Assembly: GCF_965363235.1 (NCBI RefSeq)
Contig: NC_134838.1
Location: forward strand, 12,804,441-12,868,440
Direction: 5' to 3'
Origin: Mytilus galloprovincialis
Taxonomy: Eukaryota; Mollusca; Bivalvia; Mytilida; Mytilidae
Length of the DNA stretch: 64,000 bases
The notes beneath the pieces are model-generated. The model was not told where the DNA came from and did no database searches. It was given only the letters and a program-made list of their open reading frames with translations. This document shows, one piece after another, positions 26,601-36,200 of the stretch. How positions within the stretch are numbered: the first letter of the stretch is position 1; each line of letters begins with the position of its first letter. The position numbers and the translations under genes are program-made.

Positions 26601-29600
26601 GTGGTATTTACCGGTATTTACCGCCCTGGACAATACTCTTCAAGTGGTCAATACTGGCAAATACTGGTCAATTGAAATTTTCATTGTGGTTTTTACTATT
26701 TATTGAAGTAAAAACTTGATAAAAAGTAAAATATATTTAATTAATTATCTTTAAGCATGTTTCAGCTGATATAAATGAATGAATTTAATATGTTTTATTC
26801 ATCTTAAACTCTTATACCTCCAAATTTAGTCCTTATAAACTATTTCATTGCATACTTTAGATATATAAATAATAAAGACATAATAATTATTATTTTAATA
26901 TTTTAAATCCAGATATTATTTTTTATTGAAAATGCATAATTTTTACAGGTAAAAACAGGTAAATGAAGTTACAGGTGTCATATTACCTATATAGCTATCA
27001 CCTGGCATTACTAGGTGTGATCCGACCGTGCAAGGGCTGTATAGCCAGTCAAGGTCGTTAAAAACTTCCATTTGTTGTCTAGGTGTGATAATTTTAAATT
27101 ACTGAAACAACAGCCCCCAATAAATGATGACAAAACATGGATTGAAAGTAATAAAAGGGATATTTGAAGATGCCTTTAAACAATAAAATTTTTCCTGTCT
27201 ATTTTAAAATGGGGACAAAAATCATCTTCCTACAGGAAATAGATGGTATGAAGGACCTTTTCTCTTATGGTTTCTGTAATTAATGGTGTAAACTAAAAAA
27301 TATATAATGTGGTGTAAATTTTACCTTTACTTATATCATGTATATTATAATCAATGTTTACATACACATTGTATAACCACCTAAACTTTAAACTCCAAAC
27401 TGAAACCTACAGATCCTATTTGGAACTTCTATACAGTATAAGAAGACAACAAAAAAAACATTGCAAAATGTAATGATTGCAATGGTATATTCTGTGTCAA
27501 AGTCAACTGATGAGTTCCCTTGGCAAGAACAAAACTTTTTATATCTTTTGTACAAAAAAGTCATTGTAAATCACTCTTTATTAAGAATTTACAATAAAAA
27601 TAGAAATGAGAACATTTAAAATGACTTTTAACACTTTCATTATTTTAGTACTAACAGTAAGTGACCAGGTAGAGTGGTTTTAATAATAATGTACACCTAA
27701 AATTTCAATCGACCAGTATTTGCCGGTATTTGCCGGTATTTACCGGTAATTACCGCTGGCATGGTCAATACTAGTATTGACCACTTTTTTGCCAACCTTG
27801 GTGGAAATGGGGAATGTGTCAAAGAGACAACAACCCGACCAAAAAGCAGATAACAGCCGAAGGCCACCAAACATATTAGAATTTTCTGCTGGTATTAAAA
27901 ATATCTTTTCTGATCAATATCTTATCTAACTGGATATTGTAGTTATAAATGTGCTCATGAAATGCAGAAAAATGCAAGAAATTTCACCAGTAAATACCAC
28001 AATTCATTTGTATTTAAAACAAAAAGATCAAATCATAGAACAGTTTGATTGAGTTTTAAAAAAACATGATTCTACCACCAGTGTCACAGCTACATTTTTT
28101 TGGTTTCAAAAAAGAGAAACTAACAAAATGTATCAACTAATTTTTATTACTCAAATACTAGGAAATCTGTGAATAGTTTTGTCATTGTTATTTAAATCAT
28201 TTACTCAATTTACTTGCTCAGTCATTCCAAATAACTTGTACTCATCATAGAAAACTTACTTTGTGACCAACAAATCTGTAAGCTCTCATTTGTGGTTTGA
28301 AATTCCATACCATCAGACATGAATCCATAGAACCAGATGCTGAAAAATACAGATTTCATCAAAAATAGTTCCTCAAAATGGGAGTTACTTTAATACTATG
28401 CACAGGTAGGTGTTTAATATAACACAAACAACATATGGGTTATTATTGTATCAGGCAATGAACAGATTCTTAACGTCAGATGTAGTTGATTGATCATGAG
28501 GCAAACAATCTAAGGATACTTCAAAATTTCCTGTCTATTTGGTTGTTGATTAACTTATAAAGAAAGGTCTTATATTGTGTATCATGTATTCAATTGTTTG
28601 TTTATACATGTATGTATGTGGTTCATAAGTGTTTTTCATTTTAAAGATAGATTAGACTGTTGGTTTACCTGATTGAATTGTTTTACATACATGCATATTA
28701 ATAGTCATTTTGGGGACCTTAATAGCTTTAGGTTTGGTGTGAGCCAAGGATCTGTGTTTAAAAGGCTGTATTTTGTCAAAAAATTGTTTACATTTTACAC
28801 ATTGCGACTTGGATAGAGAGTTGTCTCATTCACACTAATACCACCATGACCACATCTTCCTATTTATATACTATATATATATGCTGATATACATGTGTAC
28901 TTACCTAACTGTTTCATACTAGGATTGAAGTCAACACTTGTAATTGTATCCCTGTGTCCCTTGAAGTGCCTCTCAAGAGAGGGATCCTCCTGAAAAAAAT
29001 CACAACATGGTAATCAGCTGCAAACCTGATTGTCATAATAATATTAATATCTAATATAAAGAAGATTTTAAACCAAAAAATGACAAACAGTACATTATAA
29101 CTTTGAAAGCAGTATTCCAACAAAAAACATAAAAATAAAAGTTCATACAAAGTGATAATCCAATTAATTATGACGTCTTGCAAGGCTATTTTAAATTTTT
29201 TCTGTGACGCCCTATAGCTAGTCCAAATGATTATGATGTCTTGCAAGGCTATTTTAAATTTTTTTCTGTGATGCCTTAGTTCAAATATTAAGAAATCTTG
29301 CAAGGCTATTTTAATTTTTTCTCTGTGACGCCTTAGTCCAAATAATTATGATGTCTTGCAAGGCTGTTTTTAAGTTTTTTCTATGGCGCCTTCTGACGAC
29401 AGAAAAGAAGTTTAAAATTGAAAAATTCAACAATTTCAAAAGAATACATGTACAGTAATGCAAGCAAAGACAATTATTAACTATTGGCAAAGGAAGACGT
29501 CACAGAAAAAAAATATCCTTGCAAGACGTCGTAATTATTTAGACTAATAAAGTGATGGAGGCAAGTAAATTTTCTTGTTTGATATTTTATACCTTTTAAG

Positions 29601-29796
29601 TTCTCGGAAATATGAGGAGAGGAACAGCATGTTTAAACTTCAAACATCGAAGATTGAATAGATCAGAGCAGGAACCCATGAATTAGAATAGAAAAGAAGT
29701 TTAAAATTGAAATATTCAACATTTTCAAAAGAATGCGGTAATGTAAGCAAGGATAATTAGCGATTATAATCAGAAACAAACCAAAACATTTGTCAT
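11661..29796 (-). CDS. POC1 centriolar protein (WD40 repeat), 14 coding exons, 473 aa
   Basis: POC1 is a core centriole/basal-body protein needed for centriole stability and cilium formation. Exons in transcript order (high to low): 29,796-29,782; 28,989-28,905; 28,339-28,260; 26,523-26,432; 25,999-25,891; 24,444-24,374; 23,542-23,435; 22,686-22,571; 21,727-21,594; 19,464-19,396; 17,626-17,483; 16,470-16,384; 12,876-12,670; 11,765-11,661. The lengths add to 1,422 nt, every phase closes, and all introns are GT-AG. Residues about 12-300 form seven WD40 blades (for example [34 protein letters not shown]). Residues about 300-425 are a polar linker. Residues 427-464 hold the POC1 C-terminal coiled coil ([19 protein letters not shown]). 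The length is close to human POC1B (478 aa). Exon 1 (MTNVL) is inferred from phase and a GTTTGT donor, the same donor as the penultimate exon. POC1A and POC1B cannot be told apart here. The introns hold many repeats. CCNQ starts 435 bp away on the other strand. Confidence 0.95.
13403..13600. repeat. Large palindrome (foldback), about 95-bp arms, in a POC1 intron
   Basis: The sequence folds around CCGC-TTC-GCGG at 13,496-13,506. The inner arms (TTTTTGACTCTTCACATT and its complement) match almost perfectly, and the outer parts are about 75-80 percent matched by eye. It lies in the intron between the exons at 16,384-16,470 and 12,670-12,876. It is probably a foldback MITE. Confidence 0.8.
14764..15348. 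mobile_element. About 585-bp non-autonomous element with inverted ends, in a POC1 intron
   Basis: The left end AAAGGAGAAGGTCCGGTAAG and the reverse complement of the right end (AAAGGAGTAGATCCAGTAAG) are inverted repeats with 16 of 20 positions matching. The interior has no conserved frame; a 65-codon frame at 14,937-15,134 looks accidental. Inside it, AATGAAAGTGG(T/C)TGCAT-type blocks are also inverted (14,994-15,010 and about 15,090-15,108). Confidence 0.65.
18384..18629. mobile_element. About 245-bp MITE with CCTACC-rich inverted ends
   Basis: The left end begins GGCCATAAAAAAG and soon reads CTACCTACCC. The right end reads CCTACCTACCTACCC and closes with TTAATTGTGGCC, so both ends are inverted. 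Related ends bound the larger element at 34,111-35,730 in CCNQ intron 1. Confidence 0.6.
18783..19350. mobile_element. 568-bp non-autonomous element bounded by TTAA (copy 1)
   Basis: TTAA flanks both sides (18,779-18,782 and 19,351-19,354). The inner ends GGGGGCTTGCGGGT and, reversed, GGAGGCTCGAGGGT are inverted repeats. A second copy lies at 45,777-47,371. TTAA targeting is typical of piggyBac-type transposases, but no transposase is encoded and the class is inference. The element sits in a POC1 intron. Confidence 0.75.
19548..20387. repeat. Dispersed bivalve repeat with opposed GACCGC / GCGGT ends
   Basis: The left part reads CCAGGTGCTCCGCAGGGC then TATGACCGCAGAGG. The right end reads GGCGGTTGTATAAAA, roughly the reverse of the left end. 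The middle has (C/T)TTTTTTGGCCCC blocks followed by AATTCC. I recognise this as a common bivalve repeat; it has no coding capacity. Confidence 0.6.
20760..21395. repeat. Dispersed bivalve repeat (GAAGATGTGGTATGATTGCC family), longest copy
   Basis: Starts with GAAGATGTGGTATGATTGCC and includes GGCTCCTGACTTGGGACAGG. Partial copies occur at about 36,880-37,000 and 40,620-40,850. The start of the family appears in reverse near 28,800-28,860 and 49,290-49,350. It is non-coding here, and frames on either strand are short. Confidence 0.7.
24804..25749. mobile_element. 946-bp non-autonomous Tigger/pogo-like element, TA duplication
   Basis: Ends are CAGTCGACTCTCGTTATGTC and, reversed, CAGTTAACTCTCGTTGTCTC, each flanked by TA (24,802-24,803 and 25,750-25,751). 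The ACTCTCG-type end and TA target are typical of the pogo/Tigger branch of Tc1-mariner elements. The interior has no transposase. The right part has several TTCGACTCATCC/AAC blocks that echo the ends. It lies in the POC1 intron between the exons at 25,891 and 24,444. Confidence 0.75.
26563..27800. mobile_element. 1.24-kb hAT-like non-autonomous element with 8-bp duplication
   Basis: Ends are CAAGGTTGGGCGG and, reversed, CAAGGTTGGCAAA. The flanks GTTGAAAT (26,555-26,562) and GTGGAAAT (27,801-27,808) match in 7 of 8 bases, the duplication length expected for hAT. Both subterminal zones are arrays of GGTATTTACC and GGTCAATACT units in opposite orientation. There is no transposase frame. It lies in the POC1 intron between the exons at 28,260 and 26,523. 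Confidence 0.7.
27801..27870. repeat. Fragment of the GGGGAATGTGTCAAAG dispersed repeat
   Basis: About 70 bases match the start of the repeats at 39,456-39,710 and, in reverse, 55,070-55,385 (blocks GACAACAACCCGACC and ACAGCCGA). Confidence 0.6.
29165..29547. repeat. Four tandem 58-60-bp units plus one inverted unit beside POC1 exon 1
   Basis: Units containing TCTTGCAAGGCTATTTTAA then TCTGTGACGCC occur at about 29,171, 29,234, 29,293 and 29,351. A fifth unit is inverted at 29,492-29,547. A segment of about 80 bases next to the array (29,399-29,480) is repeated in direct orientation at 29,689-29,780, ending at the POC1 exon 1 donor. Confidence 0.8.
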
Positions 29797-30231
29797 TTTG
29801 TTCTTAGGTTGTCCAAGTTTGTTTTGATCGGTTGTAAGAAACTGTCAGGAATCAGGTCCAGTCTTGCTCTAATCTTCAAACACTGGCGGTTGTTTACAAA
29901 AGGGAAACAACTGCACTTCCGGTTGTGTTATTAAAATAGTAAAGTGATCATTCAACTTAAAAATTCTACTACGATACATATTTATCTCAATCAGTTTCAA
30001 TGAATGTTAATTTATTTCAAAATTAAAAAATAGTTTTTAATTTTTGATCAAGTACAAACAAAATATTTGATCATAAATATAGAAATTGGGAGTAAACACC
30101 GGTAATCTACACTTTACTATACTATTATGGAAAAAAGAGAAGCTTGTTAAAAAATAAATATCTATAAATTCATTGTTTGATTAACAAGATTCGTAGTTTG
30201 TGGTTTGAAGCAAGACTTTTAAAGTCTGAAA
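29797..30231. promoter_or_regulatory. Shared bidirectional promoter of POC1 and CCNQ
   Basis: Only 435 bases separate the two start codons. The spacer holds an ETS-type site CACTTCCGG (29,914-29,922), a forkhead-type TGTTTAC (29,891-29,897) and the inverted pair GTTGTTT / AAACAAC (29,889-29,911). No TATA box is evident at a usual distance. The role is inferred from the geometry. Confidence 0.65.
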
Positions 30232-33200
30232 ATGACAGATAACACAGCAAAAGTCCATTTCAGAGTGATTAGATTCATTCATGAAGCAGGTACAAAAAAT
30301 TGTTTACAAGCGTTCGAGACGTTTCGTCCACACTACCAGTTTGAGTCGATTCGGCACAACTTTTTCATATACACTTTACTATATACGTATTTGTCCGGCA
30401 TTACTGGACATGATACTGATACAGGTCCCCATAAAATTTAGACGTCAAAATGCAAAATATCTGACGCCAGTATGGGCAAATGATGGAAAAGTGATACACC
30501 TAATGGGCTATTCCAGAAATAGTCTGTCCCCCCCCCCCCCTATGGAAGACATTGGAATTCCAGATTTTTTTTTCCTTTATTTTTTCTAAAATTCCAAACA
30601 AATTTTCCATCTGGACAAAAAAAATCCAAACTTTTTGTCTATTGGTGCACAAGAAATTCCATGTAATTTTCAAAGGGGCGAATAATTTCCATAAATTTTT
30701 TACTGATATTCATTAAGATTTTCCAGAACAGAAATATTTGGTGACCCATTATTTCCAGGTATATTACACAAGAGTTTTGATCAATTCCCCATGTACATGT
30801 ATAAACATGAAAAGACTTCAAAATAATGGGGGAGGGGGCAAAGATCTGACACTGTCAGCAATAGTAGTTAAGAGAGCAGGAGCATTCAAAATATTGTACT
30901 GTTTGCAATTACGGTAGTTATTACACTGATAAAATTTAAATAGACCATGCATATGCCTCTTTTGGGGGATACCGTATATAATATTCATACATGTAGATAT
31001 TTTGTATTGTATATGTATTCTTTCCATGATATCATCAACATGATCAATATATATGTATGTTTTATCTCTGACATAGAGACATAACTTAGAAATATTACCA
31101 GTATACGTTGACATTTATAGTACGTAGGGGCCAACTTGAAATATGAGGAAGAACCATAGTGAAGGGGAAAGGGGGAGGGGGAGAAGTACAGACTTTCATT
31201 AGTATAAGTTCAAACTCTTAGTCGTTCTGGGCATGTAAATGTTGAAAATATGCTGCACAGCTGTATGTTTTGACTTTTGAATAAAATAGGTTTGCATATT
31301 AACAACTTTTCATTCTAGGATATAATGTCTTACAAAACTTCATAGTTAAAGTGGCACAGTTTTAGCTGTAAAGAGGTTTCCCATGGGAAATTTCAATATC
31401 TTTGTTTTATTAACAGAAGTGCATTCTATAATTTTTATCTTGTTTCATGTATGTACAAAACTGTTGAAATTTTATCACAAGGGAAGACAAAAACAGAAAA
31501 ATTTGGTTTGACAAAATTTTTGATGCCTTAATGACAGTTTTTAACATACATGTATATATCAAAAGTAATTATAAATACTGACATCTGATTAGTTTCACAG
31601 ACTTGTGATATTATTTAGAAGATGATAATTTGACCTAATATATATTTAGAATTTAATCTGTATTTTTCATCATTAATTAACACCAATAAATTGTGCAATT
31701 TGATATCTCCTAAATTTTAGAATGAAATTTAGTGTTTGTCCTAGGCCTATAACATTATAAACAAATGTCAGATTTTGGGTTACTTCAGCTCAATATCCAG
31801 AACATTTACCAATTTAACAGATAATTGATACATCATTTATTCAAACACACTTGTTTGTTTTCACAGCAGGAAATTGTCTAATTATCACAATATTGTAGAT
31901 GAATGACCAGAAATGACCAGCTGGGTACTATGCATTGCAAAATACTGTTACACATAAATAGATTGTTATCAGAATCTGTGGCCAACTGTCTACTGACTTT
32001 TGATTTTACACACAGAAGATCTCCCCCTTTTTATTAATTAATGCAAGGCAATGTGAACTTTTATAAATTGATAATTTGTGTTCAAGTGTTTTATTCTCAT
32101 ATGAAAGTATATACATGTGTACAAATGTAACTAAGATAAGAAAAATAAATATATTTAATAAGAAATAAATATCATGAATATATTTAATAAGAAATGACTG
32201 ATGTTTTAAGAATTAACCTATTTTCAAAAATATTTTTATTGTGAACTGGAATGAAACTTAAGATGATAATGAATGCAATGTTCTCCTACCAATTGAATAA
32301 TCTGAAAATGTATTTTCTTAACAATGATGTCTAAAATTTGACATGAGTTTTGAAATTTAAAAGTTTATAAATATAGATTCTACCACTGCATCGAGTGTGA
32401 TACGATATTTATCCACTCGAGACAGTTAAATTTTCAAATTTAAAACGCAAGGCTTGCCGAGCGTTTTAAATATTTAATATTTAACTGTCGAGAGTGGATA
32501 AATATCCTATTACTAGAGGTTTGGTGGTGGAATCTGTTTCTCTAATGCTTCTTTGCGACATGGTCGCCTTTTTCATGCCGTCACAATAGAAAATTCAGAG
32601 GAAAACAAGAATATTCGATGTCATAATCGGATTTTAACCAATGAAGAACTGAGATCTAATGACTCACATGTTGATTAAATTTTTTTATACAATGAGTGCA
32701 GAAAGGGATAAATTGACTAAATTAGAGAAAAAATCATTACACATACATATATGTAACAAACTGACATTCTTAATAAGACATACTGTTTCACAATTTACTA
32801 TTTGTCAAGCCTGAAACTAGGGTTGCCATAGCCATTCTCTCTAGTGTCATCAACTTTTAAATTCATTTTTGGTTAAAAAAAAAAAAAAAAAAAAAAAGAT
32901 TTGTTAAATTTTAGTTATCTGACAGACGCTTCTTCTATACAAAGACAGCATTAAGAGATTTTTTTATTCTTTTTCAATATTTCATTGATATAATGGACTT
33001 TTTTTTTGCAGTATAAACATATTTTGTTTACAAAACTTTGAAATTTTCAAAAACTAATGATTTTTTATTGCAGGAATAGAGTACCTTAGCTGTTAGCTGT
33101 ATTTGGCAAAATCTCTTCGATATTTTGGGTCCCAAATGCTCAACTTAATACATTTTTTAGGCATTCAGAGGCAGATTTAGAGGGGGGCTGTGTTTTACTG

Positions 33201-36200
33201 ATGATTACATTTTAGTTCAATAAGCATTTAGATACATGTACAACCTTCCTCCTTAAACCTTCAAGGAATTTCAGGAAACTGTTTCTTCATACTTGATAAT
33301 TACCTGACCTGTAGAGTAAAATTAAGATTTTCAACCCATTCTTCCATAATTCACTAAGAAATATTATATAACATTTAGGTAAGTGAAAGATTTTGAATTA
33401 CTTTTGTCAAACTTTTGTGGAATTTTAACTTACAAAACCTAGACAGAAGCTTTCTCATAAATCAGAAGATAGAACCCTGAACAAATTTTGATTAATTTTT
33501 AAAATAAAGATAAAAACATATCTTGCAATGATTAAATTGAAGAGATATGCAGATGGGGATCTACAGAGCTACCACTAATCAAATAAGCAACATTTTAATT
33601 CAAAAAGTCACAATTTTTTAGTCGAAAAGATAAATTAAGAGTACATTAGTTAAACGTTCAATTATCATTTTCTGTAATCAGGGATAATTTCATAGAAATT
33701 GATCAAATATCCACATATTTGGTGCAAATCATGTTTCTGGCATTTCATTGATACTCAGTGCTATGTAGCAATGTTTATTTTCTCCCAGAATTGTGTTTAA
33801 AATTAAGGGGAAACCTTCATTAGAGACTAGTGACCCCTTTGTTTTTTTTGTTTTGTTTTTCTTTCATGTTTTTTATTACTGTTTAAAGTTTATTAATATC
33901 TTTTTCTATTTATCAAAAATATATATAATTTGAAATTTAAAATTTGATTTTTTGATTTTCTAACTATTTCAATAAATGTTGAATTCAGTGTTTCATGAAG
34001 AATTTTGTCTTCAGAATATCAGTTTACATGTGTGGTTTACATGATGATGGTCTTTAATTAGTTCTGCACAGTGAGAAATTTTGTAGGAACTGTGATGTTT
34101 ATACAAATAAGGCTTAAATTAAAATATTGTTTGTTTGCAGTTTACCGACCGACTCTTGAAAATCCTCCCGACTGTGAAAATTTTATTGCTTTAAATTTGA
34201 AGAAATTTTTTTTAATACTTCTATTGACGCGATCCGGAACTTTGGGTCCTTTCCGGAAATGATTTAAAGTCTGGGTCAATTACGCATTTCAAGTTCGGTT
34301 TTTCTTAGCTTCCCGTCAAGCGTTCATGTGACCATTTAATGATAAAGCACATGGAAATTGTTTACAGATATCCATGAAGTCACGGAGGAGTTCTTTACGC
34401 TGTCGTTTCGTGTCAATTTTACATAAGACAAATAACAAACAAAAAAGTTTATTAGTAAACTGTTTATACAGATTTAGGCACATGTAATGATGTGTGATGA
34501 TATCATTGACGATGATGCAGCGGATATTCATAACTGACACGATAACCATTCTGTCTCAAACAAATCGGGTACAGAATCTGTGGAGCCTGACTTTATGGAA
34601 CCAATTTCAGTGGTTAAATAAATCGACAGCAGCTTGAAGTATGGCATATTTTCTACAAATCGTTGTGAAGACGACAAAGATGAAACCACTCCTCCGTGAC
34701 TTAAATCTTCATGGATATCTGTAAACACGCCTGTACGGAGGAAGGGCTCATTTGAAATGTTAATGGATATAGATCATGCCAAATCAATAAGAAGCAACCC
34801 TAACTACACAAAGATGTAGAGAAAATGAATGGTTAGCTTGAAAAATAAATATACTCTCTCTATATTAAATCTATCTTCGATTGCAATGAGTATGCTCCTT
34901 TAGGATAAGGGGGGCTGCCCCACTCATTGCAATTATTCTCTTTCTTACAATATTAAATATACCCAAACTGTGTGGCCTGTGTGAATTCAATTAAAACATG
35001 TTCTTAGGAGCTATGCTGCCAATTTTTTTTATGCATTAAAAACATTTCAGTACAGACCATTTACTTTTAATGGGGTGCTATGGATTTCATCCCAAACTTT
35101 AGATTTCTTTGGTTTTCATTAAAGCCTGGCAAAAATTTAACCTTATCACATATAATTAAATATTGTTAGAAATATGAAAACAGTCGAATGTCTTAATACT
35201 TTTTTTTCAAGTTGCCTTTTTTTCAATTGAGGAAGATTCAATGGTTATTTTTTTTTTATTAAAAATACACTCTTTAATACATTGTCTTATAAATCTTTAA
35301 TATCTACATTTTTCTGATGAAAATACTTTACTCATGAAAACATTCTAGTCAAGAAGCATACATGTCTGAATATATTTCTTTAAAACAGTTCTAGTCATAA
35401 TGACATTCCTTGTTTATAAGTGTTCCAGTATTTAATAATTATACCATATTTTATGTCATAAATTGGATAATGACACTATGTTAAAGTTTCAGTTTTGGTT
35501 AAAAAGTTTTTTTATCTGAAAATGCCTGTTCATTTGATGTTGGTTTTCAGCATGTCCAGTGTTTGTTGTTTTAAAATGTTTTTTTGTCTTGACAAGAAAT
35601 TTGGTTTAGTGTAACTGCTTGGTTAAACTGTATTTTGGCTGATAAAATAAAATATTTTTCCTACCTACCGACCCTTCAGTCTGAAGGTACAGTCGGAAAA
35701 CTGCAAACAAACATATTTTTAAGGTTGGCCTAATTTTATAGCTCATTTCACTAATTCAGCAATGTTCTATTTCTTTTGAATCCTATTGATAGGCTTTTAT
35801 GGGATTGGACACCTATTGTAGAATCTGTTTTAAAAAGATGCTAGTATTTCCTGAATTCTTTTTGAAGTTTTTCTGCTTGAGAAGGATATGTAATGAATGA
35901 TACATTGTATACATAGATCTGTTTTTAACTTTGTTCTTTTTCTTTAAAAAATGAGTGGTTTGATTTTTTTTATGAAGATATTGGAATTTTTCAGTAAGAC
36001 AGTATTCTTTCAAAAGCATTTCATATCTAAAACACCAGTATTTTTCAAAGTGTTCATCTTTGAAGATTTATGGAATGATTATTGCATTCAAAATTGAACT
36101 TTAGCAATTAAGTCCTGTAGTTTAATCATTTGCATTTTCAAACAGGAAATCCAATTTCATTTACTATTTATTTAGTGGTAGGGATGAGCTGCTGAAAAGG

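Noticed and set aside
28914..29303. 129-codon minus-strand frame
   Set aside because: Covers a POC1 exon in the wrong frame and the 58-60-bp tandem array; the repeated peptide mirrors the DNA repeat.
29889..29911. RFX X-box for ciliary control in the POC1 promoter
   Set aside because: GTTGTTT and AAACAAC form an inverted pair, but the spacing and left half do not fit the X-box consensus.
30281..30589. 102-codon plus-strand frame at the start of CCNQ
   Set aside because: Different frame from exon 1; it runs into a dispersed repeat with a C run.
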